A stretch of DNA of 64,000 nucleotides from CAVQBL01 sp963710715 (GCA_963710715.1 CAVQBL010000014.1:124001-188000), one strand, 5' to 3'; positions 44,357 through 54,773 are shown, numbered from the stretch's first letter. Notes: generated from the letters alone by a model not told the origin. Numbers and translations are program-made.

Positions 44357-46264
44357 ATGGTTAGTGCAGAAATCTTAGAACAAGGCGGCCTACTCAGCCA
44401 AGCGATCGCTGGCTTCACTCCCAGAATCTCCCAACAAAAAATGGCTGCTGCTATTGAACAAGCCATAGAGCAGCAAACAGAACTGGTTGTAGAAGCGGGT
44501 ACAGGTACGGGAAAAACTTTCGGATATTTAGTACCGGTTTTTTTAGCACAAAAGAAAACTATCATTTCAACTGGCACGAAAAACTTACAAGACCAGCTAT
44601 TTTTTAAAGATATTCCTGTGATAAAAAAAATTTTAGCTTTCCCGCTAAAAATCGTTTTATTAAAAGGACGAGCCAATTATTTATGTTGGCAGCGTTTAGA
44701 AAGAAACCGCATCGATGGACGCTTTGTTTCAAGACAACATGTTTCACAATTACATACCATCAATGAATGGGCTCACATCACAAATACAGGTGATACTTCT
44801 GAATTGCATACTGTGCCAGAAGACTCCAGTATTTGGCCGCAAGTGACTAGCACAGCAGATAATTGTTTAAATCAAGATTGTCCTTTTTACAAAGACTGTT
44901 TTGTGGTGAAAGCGCGCCAACAAGCGTTAGCCGCTGACATTGTAGTGGTGAATCACCATTTATTTTTTGCCGATATGGCATTACAAGAAGAAGGTTTTGG
45001 TGAGTTATTGCCCGGCGCAGATGTGATTATTTTTGATGAAGCGCATCATTTGCCTGAAATCGCTTCACACTTTTTTAGTACTTCATTATCCGCACGCCAA
45101 TTGACGGAATTAGCGAGAGACAGCGAAGCAGAAGCTTTAGAAAGTGCTAAAGACATGCAACAAATTAGTGATGAATCTGCTCATTTACAGAATGAAGTGC
45201 ACGCGATGCGTACTGCATTTGGATCCGAATTACGACGCTCACCCTGGTCAGAAAAGCAAACTACCTTACTAGAAAATAGTATCAATAATGTAAAAAAAGC
45301 CTTGCAACAATTGGAAGCTGTTCTTAAAGTCAGCGCTGTGCGTAGCAAAGGCCTCGAAAATTGCTGGCAGCGTGCTATTCAATTAATTGAGCGTTTTAAT
45401 TTACTGACAGGGAAAGCACCTGAGGATACCGTGCACTGGTTTGAAACACATCCACAAAGTTTTACTTTGCAGTTAACGCCCATGGTTGTCGCAAGCCATT
45501 TTAAACGTCACATTGAAGAACGAAAGCGTTCTTGGATATTTACTTCTGCGACTCTTACAGTAAAAAATAACTTTCAATTGTTTATTGACGCCCTCGGTTT
45601 AGATAAAGCCTTACAATTGCAATTAAAAAGCCCGTTTAACTATCAAAAACAAGCGTTGCTATATGTTCCACGTGGATTACCTGATCCACGGTCTAGTGGT
45701 TATACCGAAGCTATGATTAAAGCTGCCATTCCCGTTCTTGAGGCCTCTCAAGGACGGGCATTTTTATTATTTACTAGCTATAAAGCATTGGAGTATGCAG
45801 CAGAGTATTTAAAAGGCCAAGTGACATTCCCTTTATTGCTACAAGGCAGCATGCCTAAAAGAGAATTAATTGAGCAATTCAAAAAGCTAGGAAATGCCAT
45901 TTTGCTTGGAACGAGCAGTTTCTGGTATGGCGTCGATGTGCGTGGAGATGCGTTATCTTGCGTCATTATCGATAAACTCCCATTTGCAGCGCCAGACGAT
46001 CCTATTTTACAAGCGCGCATTCAAATGTTGCGCAAACAAGGCAAAGATCCTTTTCAAACTTATCAGCTGCCTAATGCTGTATTAATTTTAAAACAAGGGG
46101 CAGGGCGATTGATCCGTGACAATGAAGATCGTGGTATTCTTATGATCTGTGATCCACGTCTCGTTGGGTCGCGTTATGGAGAAACTTTTTTGCAAAGTTT
46201 GCCAGATATGACGCGTACGAGAGAGGTAAATAAGGTATATGAATTTCTTAAAAGCCCCCTTTGA
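44357..46264 (+). CDS. yoaA: ATP-dependent DNA helicase, DinG/XPD family
   Basis: A 635-residue superfamily 2 helicase of the YoaA type. Walker A EAGTGTGKTFGYL, DEAH box IFDEAHHLPEIA, and C-terminal motif VI GRLIRDNEDRG are clear. Four Cys that hold an Fe-S cluster are seen: one in NYLCWQR and three in NCLNQDCPFYKDC. The enzyme unwinds 5'-3'; in E. coli YoaA works with the chi subunit (HolC) in damage repair. The start codon directly follows the inverted repeat and has no good ribosome binding site. With uvrC broken, this repair helicase is still intact. Confidence 0.93.
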   Translation: MVSAEILEQGGLLSQAIAGFTPRISQQKMAAAIEQAIEQQTELVVEAGTGTGKTFGYLVPVFLAQKKTIISTGTKNLQDQLFFKDIPVIKKILAFPLKIVLLKGRANYLCWQRLERNRIDGRFVSRQHVSQLHTINEWAHITNTGDTSELHTVPEDSSIWPQVTSTADNCLNQDCPFYKDCFVVKARQQALAADIVVVNHHLFFADMALQEEGFGELLPGADVIIFDEAHHLPEIASHFFSTSLSARQLTELARDSEAEALESAKDMQQISDESAHLQNEVHAMRTAFGSELRRSPWSEKQTTLLENSINNVKKALQQLEAVLKVSAVRSKGLENCWQRAIQLIERFNLLTGKAPEDTVHWFETHPQSFTLQLTPMVVASHFKRHIEERKRSWIFTSATLTVKNNFQLFIDALGLDKALQLQLKSPFNYQKQALLYVPRGLPDPRSSGYTEAMIKAAIPVLEASQGRAFLLFTSYKALEYAAEYLKGQVTFPLLLQGSMPKRELIEQFKKLGNAILLGTSSFWYGVDVRGDALSCVIIDKLPFAAPDDPILQARIQMLRKQGKDPFQTYQLPNAVLILKQGAGRLIRDNEDRGILMICDPRLVGSRYGETFLQSLPDMTRTREVNKVYEFLKSPL

Positions 46265-46288
46265 AAACTTATCAGTAACGAAGTAGAG

Positions 46289-46579
46289 TTAGCCGCCCGC
46301 GCTTCGACTTAACATCGTGCTAATTTTTTCGTTGGTTTGGTCTATCGTCCCCACCGGCGGGAACCCTTTAACTTTCATACAATGGACAATTGAGCCGTGT
46401 TGTGCTCCAAGATTTTCATAGTAATTGACAGCGTATATTTTCCCCTGCACGGCCTGTTGGCAGGCACGGAGTGCCGGGGCAACAGCATTTGGGGGGCCAG
46501 CAAAATCCGATACCGTAGCCGTCGTACATCCCGCTATCCATAATACTGCGCTAATTATTAGACCGATTTTCCAAAGCAT
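46289..46579 (-). CDS. Small outer-envelope lipoprotein, unknown
   Basis: 96 residues with a lipoprotein signal peptide and lipobox IAGC near residue 18. The mature part has two more Cys (RACQQAV, IVHCMKVKGFPPVG) that could form a disulphide. There is no known domain. Convergent with yoaA. Confidence 0.65.
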   Translation of the reverse strand: MLWKIGLIISAVLWIAGCTTATVSDFAGPPNAVAPALRACQQAVQGKIYAVNYYENLGAQHGSIVHCMKVKGFPPVGTIDQTNEKISTMLSRSAGG

Positions 46580-46667
46580 TTAATGTCTCCTCATATGACG
46601 GCATTCAACCTAAATTCGACAGTTGAACTCGTAGCGAGCGCACTAGAGTTCTACTGACTAGAGGCGT

Positions 46668-47013
46668 TTAATAAAAACTTTCCATAACAATTTGACACTG
46701 CAAGGTATTCGCAGGCGTTGTTGTTATTATAGCTACTACTTTATACGGTTGTTTATTGAAATAATCTTGCAAAGGTTGGGTACATGTTACTTTCTCTGGT
46801 GATCCACCTATCGAACGCCTACTTTCCACTTCAAACCGCACGGTAGAATCGTATGGATAAGGTTCTGGGCTTGATGTGCTAATACACTTCTCCCGCGATG
46901 CTAAAGCTTCAAGCTGATCGTAAAACTCACTGTGGCTGTCTTAGGCAAAAGCTACTTGCATAAACTGAAAAAGATAATAAACTTAAGGCGATGAATGCTA
47001 TAATATTTTTCAT
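46668..47013 (-). pseudogene. Frameshifted small secreted protein
   Basis: An ATG at 47013 opens a signal peptide (MKNIIAFIALSLLSFSVYAS) and stops after 28 codons. One base further the frame is open to 46668: SEFYDQLEALASREKCI...VRFEVESRRSIGG...ANTLQCQIVMESFY. So a single +1 shift near 46930 breaks a protein of about 115 residues with paired Cys. Family unknown; it may be related in role to the adjacent lipoprotein. Confidence 0.6.
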
Positions 47014-47111
47014 GAATAACCTCGTATTGTTAATTAAACTTAGCGCGAAAGTATATCACTCATGTCGCTATTTGAAAATAATTTAGTCAATGGTGGGGCA
47101 ATGCCATACAA

Positions 47112-47780
47112 ATGAAACTACTTGCCATTGAAACATCATCTACTGCTTGCTCTGTTGCCTTGCTGCTTGATCAGCAGCATATCTTAGTAACACATGAACT
47201 TGCTCCTATGCAGCAAACGCAAATTATTTTATCTCGAATTGAAGATCTACTTAAAAATAATAAAATTAAATTAAATCAATTGGATGCGATATCTTTTGGA
47301 TGTGGTCCTGGAAGTTTTACAGGAATACGCATTGCTACCAGTGTGGCGCAAGGACTCGCTTTTGGGGCAAATCTTCCATTAATACCGGTTTCTTCATTGG
47401 CTGCTATAGCGCAAGATGCATATCAAGATTTAGGCTGGGAAAAACTAATCGTTGCTATTGATGCGCGCATCAATGAAGTCTATTGGGCAACATATCAAGC
47501 AAATAAGGTAGGAATCGTTGAATTGCTTGGTAAAGAAATAGTATGTGCTCCGGAAGAAGTTTCTCTGCCTCCGCAATCAGGTTGGTATGGGGTAGGGAAC
47601 GCATGGCAAGTTTATTATGATGAAATACCATTTAAGCCAGCTAAAATAAACGCATCGCTTATGCCAACAGCTGCAGCAGTTGCCAAATTAGCGAGCATAA
47701 AGTATCAAAATAAAGAATGGGTTACTGCACGTGAGGCACATCCGGTTTATCTGCGAGATAATGTTGCTGTGAAATCATAA
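47112..47780 (+). CDS. tsaB: tRNA t6A37 biosynthesis protein TsaB
   Basis: A 222-residue partner of TsaD and TsaE in making N6-threonylcarbamoyladenosine at position 37 of ANN-decoding tRNAs. The ASKHA fold opens LLAIETSSTACSVAL, then GPGSFTGIRIATSVAQGLA, and VAIDARINEVYWA, all standard for TsaB. It is a truncated ASKHA protein without the metal site of TsaD. Full length; start by ATG at 47112. Confidence 0.94.
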   Translation: MKLLAIETSSTACSVALLLDQQHILVTHELAPMQQTQIILSRIEDLLKNNKIKLNQLDAISFGCGPGSFTGIRIATSVAQGLAFGANLPLIPVSSLAAIAQDAYQDLGWEKLIVAIDARINEVYWATYQANKVGIVELLGKEIVCAPEEVSLPPQSGWYGVGNAWQVYYDEIPFKPAKINASLMPTAAAVAKLASIKYQNKEWVTAREAHPVYLRDNVAVKS

Positions 47781-47782
47781 CT

Positions 47783-47886
47783 CGTCATTGCGAACCGTTC
47801 TTTGCGGGTGAAGTTGATCTAGGAGTGGGGGCATTGTAATATTCTACTGGATTGCTTCGTCGTAAAAAACACTCCTCGCAATGACA
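47783..47886. repeat. Dispersed palindromic repeat, diverged copy
   Basis: CGTCATTGCGAAC...ACTGGATTGCTTCG...CTCGCAATGACAG, an eroded copy of the family at 4055, directly after the tsaB stop. Confidence 0.75.
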
Positions 47887-47953
47887 GGAAAATTTAAATC
47901 TTTCATTGAGTTTAGAGCGCATGAGAGATAAAATTTGGCCATATAAAAAAGGT

Positions 47954-47977
47954 AGGGGCGAACCCACGTGTTCGCCC
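47954..47977. repeat. Short palindrome GGGCGAAC...GTTCGCCC
   Basis: An 8-bp perfect stem around CCACGT, 25 bases before the NAD-GDH start. Hairpin of this type occurs as a dispersed repeat in many genomes; a role in the GDH leader is possible but not shown. Confidence 0.5.
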
Positions 47978-48001
47978 TGTTAACAGAGGCTATATAATAG
48001 T

Positions 48002-51000
48002 ATGATGGTTCAAAACGATAATCGCCGCCTAAGTATAATGACTCAATTGCACATCTACCTCAAAGATCGTGTTTCAGAAAAACAAGCTGCTCTCATTGAA
48101 GCACTCGCACATCGTTATTACGCATCGGCTCCACCTGCAGACTTGAACGAACGACGAACCGAAGACTTATTTGGTGCCTTATTATCGCATTGGGATTTAA
48201 TTTATCAACGTGACCCTAACGAAACAAAAATCCGTGTTTTTAACCCAAGTTTAGAAAAAGATGGCTGGCAATCTACTCATACTATAATTGAAATTTCTCG
48301 TAATGATATTCCATTTTTAGTCGACTCAATACGAATGGAACTGAATCGCCTTAGCTATCAAATTCATTTTATAATTCACTTTGGCGGCCTCAAAGTAAAA
48401 CGTGATAAACAAAATCGTGTTACAGAAATTTTACCTGTTGGAATAATGGATGAGACTGCAACATCGGAAGCACCTATTTACATAGAAATTGATCGCCAAA
48501 CAAATTCGACTGCGATGGAAGAATTGCGCTCTAATATCGAACGCGTTTTTGCCGATGTTCAAGTTGCTGTTGTTGATTGGCGGAAGATGGTGCATCGCGC
48601 AGAAGAAGCGCTAATCGAATTAGAAGAAAATCCTCCGCCATTCGATTTTGCAGAAGTAGCTGAATCAAAAGATTTCTTACGTTGGTTGATTAATAATAAT
48701 TTTACTTTTTTAGGTTGTCGTGATTACAAACTTATTGGTGATGAAAAAAACCGCGCGCTACAAATTGTTTCGGGTTCCGGTTTAGGCGTACTGCGTGATG
48801 ACAGCACAAGCACATTTTCACGTCGCTATGCAGAACTTCCTCCTCAAGCGCGTAAGCTCGCTTTATCAAAAAATATTTTGATTATTGCAAAAACTAACAC
48901 AAAATCAACTGTACACCGCATGGCTTACACAGATTACATCGGCGTAAAACGATTTAATGCAAAAGGTGACTTAATCGGTGAGCGCCGCTTTATTGGTCTT
49001 TATACTTCAAGTGCTTATCATAGCAGTCCGCGGCAAATACCTTTCTTACGCCATAAAGTAGCTAAGGTTATACATGAGTTACATTTTCCACCAGATAGTC
49101 ATAATGGTAAAGAAGCGATTCATATTTTAGAAACATTACCACGCGATGATTTACTGCAAGCAACTCACGAAGAATTACTTAACCTCACGATGGGGATTTT
49201 ACAATTACAAGAGCGTAGCCGTATCCGCCTGTTTGTACGCAAAGATTCTTATGGGCGATATTTTTCTTGCTTAACTTATGTTCCAAGAGAAATTTTTAAT
49301 ACCGAATTAAGCATAGCAATGCAAAATGTATTAATGGAAGCGTTTCAAGGGATAGAATCTTCTTTTACTACGTATTTTTCTGATTCCGTTTTAGCACGCA
49401 TCCATTTTTTAATCCGTGTCAATCCTCGTGTTTCCATTGAATATAATGTGGAAGAACTGCAACAAATTTTAATTAATGTTGCGCGCTCATGGACAGATGA
49501 ATTAAAAACACAATTGATTGAAAAAATCGGTGAAGCAGAAGGTTTAAAATACTATGCAAAATATGCGCGAGCATTTCCAGCGAGCTATACCGAATATTAT
49601 CAACCGCTCACTGCAATCACAGACATAAAGCATATTGAGATTTTATCTAAAGACAATCCTTTGGAAATGTTATTTTACAAACCTGCAGCAAAAGAATCTT
49701 TTGCCTTACGATTAAAATTATTTCATACCGAACACACAATTGCTTTATCCGATATTTTACCCACCTTAGAAAATATGGGTTTGCGAATTATTGGAGAGCG
49801 CCCATATGAAATTATTTTTAAAGATAATAACATTGTGTGGATTAACGATTTCGATATGGTATATGCTGCCAATAAAGAAGTCGACGTTGAAAATGTCAAA
49901 GATATCTTTCAAGAAGCATTTTCTAAAATTTGGTTCCATTATGCAGAAGATGACGGCTTTAACCGCCTCGTTTTAGAAGCCCGTTTAACTTGGCATGAAA
50001 CGGCTGTATTACGCGCTTATACAAAATATCTTAGGCAAATAGGATTTACTTTCAGCCAATCCTATATTGAGCAAACGTTAATAAACAATCCAGAAATAGC
50101 GAGAAACTTAGTAGAATTATTTAAACTGCAATTTTCTCCAGAATTCCCAGAAAGTAAACGGCCTCATACTGCGCATATCATTAAAGAAATTGAACATGCA
50201 CTCGATGAAGTCGTTAGCTTAGATGAAGATCGAATTTTACGACGCTTGCTTGAAGTGATGTTGGCAACATTGAGAACAAACTATTTCCAAAAAACATCCG
50301 ATGGTAATTTTAAAGATTATATTTCTTTCAAATTTGATCCCTCTGCCATTTCAGATTTGCCACTGCCTCGTCCTATGTATGAAATTTTTGTTTATTCACC
50401 ACGCGTAGAAGGTGTACATCTGCGCGGTGGAAAAGTAGCAAGAGGTGGTATACGTTGGTCAGATCGTCGCGAAGATTTCCGTACAGAAGTATTGGGTTTG
50501 ATGAAAGCACAGCAAGTAAAAAATTCTGTGATCGTACCTGTTGGTGCAAAAGGTGGCTTTTTTCCTAAATTGCTACCTGTCGATGCCGATAGAGATGTTA
50601 TTATGAAAGAAGTTATCTATTGTTACTCTACATTTATTCGCGGTTTACTCGATTTAACCGACAATATTAAAGATGATTCTATTGTGCCACCTGTTAATGT
50701 AGTGCGATATGATGGTGATGATTCCTATCTTGTGGTAGCTGCAGATAAAGGAACAGCTACTTTTTCAGATATCGCAAATAAAATTTCAAAAGAATACGAT
50801 TTCTGGTTACAGGATGCATTTGCTTCAGGTGGTTCTGCAGGTTATGACCACAAAAAAATGGGCATTACTGCACGCGGCGCTTGGGAGTCTGTGAAGCGAC
50901 ATTTCCGTGAGTTAAGTATCAATCCAGAAAAAACGGATTTCACTGTGGTGGGCATTGGTGATATGGCTGGAGACGTGTTTGGTAATGGTATGCTGATGTC

Positions 51001-52849
51001 AAAACATATCAAATTACTCGGCGCGTTTAATCATATGCATATCTTTGTTGATCCAGATCCGGATGCAGCAGCCAGTTATCAAGAACGCAAACGATTGTTT
51101 AATTTGGCGCGTTCTGCATGGACAGATTACGATGAAAAACTTATTTCCAAAGGTGGTGGGGTTTTTAATCGCTCAGCAAAATCCATTAAAATTACTCCAG
51201 AAATGAAAAAAGCATTTGATATCAAAAAAGATAGCTTGGTTCCACACGAGTTAATTCGTGCTATGTTAAAAGCACCTATTGATTTAATTTGGAATGGTGG
51301 CATAGGTACTTTTGTTAAATCAACACAGGAAATCAATTCTGATGTGGGTGACAGAACCAACGATGCTATTCGTATCGATGGCAATGAGCTCAATGCGCGT
51401 GTCGTCGCGGAAGGCGGAAACTTAGGCTTTACTCAGCTAGGACGTGTTGAATACTCATTAAATGGCGGAATACTCTATACTGATTTCATTGACAACTCTG
51501 CAGGCGTTGACTGTTCCGACCATGAAGTGAATATCAAAATTTTATTGAACAAAGTCATTTCTGAAGGAAAAATTTCGCAAACACAACGAAATAAGTTATT
51601 AGAAAAAATGACAGTTGAAGTAGCAGAGTTAGTATTGCGCGATAATTACATGCAAACACAAATGTTAAGTTTAGAAGCATCCGTTGCTTTGCAATCTACC
51701 GACATACTCAGGCGGTATATGAATGATCTTGAAAAAAGTGGCCGCCTAAAGCGTAAGCTCGAATTTTTACCGGATGATAAAGTATTATTAGAACGCGCAG
51801 CCAATGGCAAAAGCTTAACACGACCTGAAATCGCTATCTTGTTAGCGTATTGTAAGATGTACTTAAAACAAGATATTTTAGCTTCAGACTTACCCGAGGA
51901 TCCTTATTTTACAAAATATCTCGTGTTAGCTTTTCCAAAACCTCTCAGAAAAAAATATCTCCGGCAAATGGAACAACACGGCCTGCGACGTGAAATTGTT
52001 GCAACACAGCTGGTAAACAATATTACTGATCATATGGGTATTAACTTCGTCGAACGCTTGCAGCGCGAAACGGGTGCTTCTGTATCTTTTATTGTGCGCG
52101 CTTACACCATTGCTGATAGTATTTTTTCTATGGAAGATATTTGGCACCAAATTGAAGAATTGGACTTCAAAGTCAGCACCGCAACTCAACAAGCCATGAT
52201 GTTGCAAATATATTATTTAGTTCGTCGCGCAACACGATGGTTTGTGCGTAACAGTAGTCCCGATATTAATATTGAAAAAACCATTCACGCATTTGAAAAG
52301 CCAGTGAATGAATTAATAAAAGAATTGTCTAAACTTTTGGTGAATGGCGATAAAGAAGCATTAGAGGCAGATACAAAACATTTAATCAACCAACGGGTAC
52401 CAGAAAATTTAGCAGAAAGAATCGCAAGTTGTAATATTTTGTTTACTTCATTGGATGTTGTTGAAGCTGCACGTAAAAACCGTTTCCGTGTTATCGATGT
52501 TGCTAAAACCTATTACGCATTAGGTTCGCACCTTGAGTTAAACTGGTTACGTGAGCAAATGAATGCTTATCCAATCGAAAATCAATGGGATGAACTCGCA
52601 CGCTCTGGTTTCCGTGATGACTTAGATCGCGTTCAGCGTAACTTAAGCGTGAGTGTGCTCAGCTTAAAAAATAAAAACATGAAAGAAAAAAGTATTCAAG
52701 AAGATATTGATGCATGGCTAAATCAAAATAAATCTTTAATTGATCGTTGGCAAAATTTACTTGCGGATCTCAAATCAAGCAGTAATATTGGATTTGTTTC
52801 TTATTCAGTTATATTGCGAGAATTATTTGATTTTGCGCAGACGGGGTAG
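48002..52849 (+). CDS. gdhB: NAD-specific glutamate dehydrogenase, large 180-kDa type
   Basis: 1,615 residues, as in the Pseudomonas/Caulobacter large GDH class that converts glutamate to 2-oxoglutarate and ammonia with NAD+. The long N-terminal region carries ACT-like segments. The catalytic core is at about residues 810-1250, with RVEGVHLRGGKVARGGIRWSDR, SVIVPVGAKGGFF, and the NAD-binding part VVGIGDMAGDVFGNGMLMS. A long helical C-terminal region follows. It fits an organism that uses amino acids as its carbon source. The start is the ATG at 48002 (or 48005). It is followed by asd after 3 bases. Confidence 0.95.
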   Translation: MMVQNDNRRLSIMTQLHIYLKDRVSEKQAALIEALAHRYYASAPPADLNERRTEDLFGALLSHWDLIYQRDPNETKIRVFNPSLEKDGWQSTHTIIEISRNDIPFLVDSIRMELNRLSYQIHFIIHFGGLKVKRDKQNRVTEILPVGIMDETATSEAPIYIEIDRQTNSTAMEELRSNIERVFADVQVAVVDWRKMVHRAEEALIELEENPPPFDFAEVAESKDFLRWLINNNFTFLGCRDYKLIGDEKNRALQIVSGSGLGVLRDDSTSTFSRRYAELPPQARKLALSKNILIIAKTNTKSTVHRMAYTDYIGVKRFNAKGDLIGERRFIGLYTSSAYHSSPRQIPFLRHKVAKVIHELHFPPDSHNGKEAIHILETLPRDDLLQATHEELLNLTMGILQLQERSRIRLFVRKDSYGRYFSCLTYVPREIFNTELSIAMQNVLMEAFQGIESSFTTYFSDSVLARIHFLIRVNPRVSIEYNVEELQQILINVARSWTDELKTQLIEKIGEAEGLKYYAKYARAFPASYTEYYQPLTAITDIKHIEILSKDNPLEMLFYKPAAKESFALRLKLFHTEHTIALSDILPTLENMGLRIIGERPYEIIFKDNNIVWINDFDMVYAANKEVDVENVKDIFQEAFSKIWFHYAEDDGFNRLVLEARLTWHETAVLRAYTKYLRQIGFTFSQSYIEQTLINNPEIARNLVELFKLQFSPEFPESKRPHTAHIIKEIEHALDEVVSLDEDRILRRLLEVMLATLRTNYFQKTSDGNFKDYISFKFDPSAISDLPLPRPMYEIFVYSPRVEGVHLRGGKVARGGIRWSDRREDFRTEVLGLMKAQQVKNSVIVPVGAKGGFFPKLLPVDADRDVIMKEVIYCYSTFIRGLLDLTDNIKDDSIVPPVNVVRYDGDDSYLVVAADKGTATFSDIANKISKEYDFWLQDAFASGGSAGYDHKKMGITARGAWESVKRHFRELSINPEKTDFTVVGIGDMAGDVFGNGMLMSKHIKLLGAFNHMHIFVDPDPDAAASYQERKRLFNLARSAWTDYDEKLISKGGGVFNRSAKSIKITPEMKKAFDIKKDSLVPHELIRAMLKAPIDLIWNGGIGTFVKSTQEINSDVGDRTNDAIRIDGNELNARVVAEGGNLGFTQLGRVEYSLNGGILYTDFIDNSAGVDCSDHEVNIKILLNKVISEGKISQTQRNKLLEKMTVEVAELVLRDNYMQTQMLSLEASVALQSTDILRRYMNDLEKSGRLKRKLEFLPDDKVLLERAANGKSLTRPEIAILLAYCKMYLKQDILASDLPEDPYFTKYLVLAFPKPLRKKYLRQMEQHGLRREIVATQLVNNITDHMGINFVERLQRETGASVSFIVRAYTIADSIFSMEDIWHQIEELDFKVSTATQQAMMLQIYYLVRRATRWFVRNSSPDINIEKTIHAFEKPVNELIKELSKLLVNGDKEALEADTKHLINQRVPENLAERIASCNILFTSLDVVEAARKNRFRVIDVAKTYYALGSHLELNWLREQMNAYPIENQWDELARSGFRDDLDRVQRNLSVSVLSLKNKNMKEKSIQEDIDAWLNQNKSLIDRWQNLLADLKSSSNIGFVSYSVILRELFDFAQTG

Positions 52850-52852
52850 GTT

Positions 52853-53857
52853 ATGAAAAACTCATACAACATCGCAATCGTAGGCGCAACTGGAATCGTT
52901 GGAGCCACTACTTTATCTATTTTGGAAGAACGTCAATTTCCAATTCATAAGCTTTATTTACTAGCTAGTCAACGTTCTACCGGTGAAACACGTACCTTTA
53001 AAGGCAAAGTACACCCCATAGTCGACATTGCAAGTTTTGATTTTAGCCAAACGCAAATTTGTTTTTTCTGCGTAGGAAATGAGATCGCCGCACAATATGT
53101 TCCCAAAGCAGCCGCATTAGGAAATGTTGTCATTGATAAAAGCTCTTATTATCGCTACGACGCAGATGTCCCGCTGGTTATACCTGAAGTAAATGAACGA
53201 ACTCTAACAGATTTTAGTAAAAAAAATATTGTTGCAAGTCCCAACTGTAGTACAATTCCCATTGTTGTTGCGCTCAAACCTATTTATGATGCTGTTGGAA
53301 TTACTCGTATTAATATTGCTACTTATCAATCTGTTTCTGGCAGCGGGAAAGAGGGGATAAGCGAACTATCAGAGCAAACAGGCCAAATAATCAATAATAA
53401 ACCAACTAAACCTAAAGTATATTCTCAACAAATTGCATTTAATATATTGCCACAAATTGATTCATTTGAAGACAATGGTTATACACGTGAAGAAATGAAA
53501 GTGGTCTGGGAAATGAAGAAAATATTAGCTGATGATGCACTGGCTATTAATCCTACGGCGGTTAGAGTGCCTGTATTTTACGGCCACTCAGCGGCTGTTC
53601 ACGTTGAAACGAAAAATAAACTAACTGCAAAACAAGCTGTGCAACTTTTGACTCGCGCTCCGGGAGTTCTACTTAGTTCTTGTCCAACTCCCGTGCAAGA
53701 TGCTGCGGGCAAAGACGCCGTGTGTGTAGGCCGCATTCGCGAAGATCTTTCTCATCCTAATGGATTGAATCTATGGATAGTTTCTGACAATGTCCGCAAA
53801 GGTGCTGCATTAAACGCTGTCCAAATTGCTGAGAGTTTGATCAAAACGTATCTCTAA
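52853..53857 (+). CDS. asd: Aspartate-semialdehyde dehydrogenase
   Basis: 334 residues. It reduces aspartyl phosphate to aspartate semialdehyde with NADPH, feeding lysine/diaminopimelate, threonine and methionine synthesis. N-terminal Rossmann motif VGATGIVGATTL; active-site Cys in ASPNCSTI; substrate-binding GSGKEG; and VRVPVFYGHSAAVHVE with the catalytic His. It lies 3 bases after gdhB and ahead of the fimV remnant, close to the usual asd-fimV-truA order. Confidence 0.93.
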   Translation: MKNSYNIAIVGATGIVGATTLSILEERQFPIHKLYLLASQRSTGETRTFKGKVHPIVDIASFDFSQTQICFFCVGNEIAAQYVPKAAALGNVVIDKSSYYRYDADVPLVIPEVNERTLTDFSKKNIVASPNCSTIPIVVALKPIYDAVGITRINIATYQSVSGSGKEGISELSEQTGQIINNKPTKPKVYSQQIAFNILPQIDSFEDNGYTREEMKVVWEMKKILADDALAINPTAVRVPVFYGHSAAVHVETKNKLTAKQAVQLLTRAPGVLLSSCPTPVQDAAGKDAVCVGRIREDLSHPNGLNLWIVSDNVRKGAALNAVQIAESLIKTYL

Positions 53858-53896
53858 AGCACGACAAAAAGCACTCTCCATTATATATATACCCCC

Positions 53897-53928
53897 TTAA
53901 GCTTTCTTTAAGCTTTCATTGCTATAAT
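53897..53928 (+). promoter_or_regulatory. Extended -10 promoter with a direct repeat
   Basis: TGCTATAAT (extended -10; TATAAT at 53923-53928) is preceded by a doubled TTAAGCTTTC at 53897-53918, which could be a protein binding site in place of a -35. Just upstream of the 94-residue gene. Confidence 0.45.
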
Positions 53929-53978
53929 TTCAAATAAGAAATCTAATAAATAACCAAACTGCTATGGGGAGCCAAGCA

Positions 53979-54263
53979 ATGAGTGACATAAGATGCCTAG
54001 AACTCAGCGATATGTGTCGCAAAATTTCAGAAAAAATTTCAGCATTTCGTAATAATGATGCTTTAAGAAATTATGACAATCTTAATCAAATTAAAGAAGA
54101 TGTTAGACAGGTTGGAGAAGAAGCTTCCAAGCTTTTAGAGAGTTTTAAGAATAGAGAAAGCGAAACAGCTATTGACCTTACTATTGCTTATAATAAAGTT
54201 CATAACGATCTTCGAGAACTATTGCGCGAAATACCCAAATCTAGGTTATCCAACCGACCTTAG
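53979..54263 (+). CDS. Unknown 94-residue helical protein
   Basis: A highly charged helical protein, likely coiled coil, running MSDIRCLELSDMCRKISEKI to LRELLREIPKSR. GGGGAG lies 7-8 bases before the ATG at 53979, so this is preferred over the ATG at 53964. No signal peptide and no known family. It is inserted between asd and the fimV remnant and has its own promoter-like sequence. Confidence 0.55.
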   Translation: MSDIRCLELSDMCRKISEKISAFRNNDALRNYDNLNQIKEDVRQVGEEASKLLESFKNRESETAIDLTIAYNKVHNDLRELLREIPKSRLSNRP

Positions 54264-54401
54264 AATAACCCCCTAATTATATCATTTTTCATATTTATAT
54301 ATCCTTCGAACAACTTTCTTTGACATAGCAGATGTCGCTTGAGAGATGTGTTTAATATTTGATAATATGTTTTAAATACTCACAAACGAAGCAGGCAATA
54401 T

Positions 54402-54773
54402 ATGGACTTAATTTTGCAATACTACCAAATGGCATTGGAATACATTTACCCAATGCTTATTTACGTAAATACACATGAAAATATCTTTTTAGGAATTGCC
54501 TCTCTTCTTACAATTTATTTAACGATTTCACTATTTATACCCAAGAAAAAACTCGAGGTCACAACCGAACCATCCTCTACAACAATAGTCATCACCAGCA
54601 AAGATATCTCTGCGATTGCAGGTGAGGATGTCATGGCTACTCAATTAGATTTAGCACGCGCCTATATTGAACTCGACAGAAAAAAACTCGCTAAACAAAT
54701 TCTTGAACATGTCATCAAGAATGGTGACAAAGTGCAGCAAGGACAAGCTCGCCAAATAATGAATGATTTGTAA
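54402..54773 (+). CDS. fimV: Minimal FimV: membrane segment plus FimV C-terminal domain
   Basis: 123 residues: a transmembrane helix at about residues 26-48 (ENIFLGIASLLTIYLTISLFI), a short linker, then the FimV C-terminal domain pattern IAGEDVMATQLDLARAYIELDRKKLAKQILEHVI with QGQARQIMNDL. Full FimV/HubP proteins have over 600 residues with a periplasmic LysM and TPRs. Here only the inner-membrane anchor and the cytoplasmic polar-organising tip remain. The position between asd and truA matches fimV. It may be a working short form or the end product of reduction. Confidence 0.75.
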   Translation: MDLILQYYQMALEYIYPMLIYVNTHENIFLGIASLLTIYLTISLFIPKKKLEVTTEPSSTTIVITSKDISAIAGEDVMATQLDLARAYIELDRKKLAKQILEHVIKNGDKVQQGQARQIMNDL

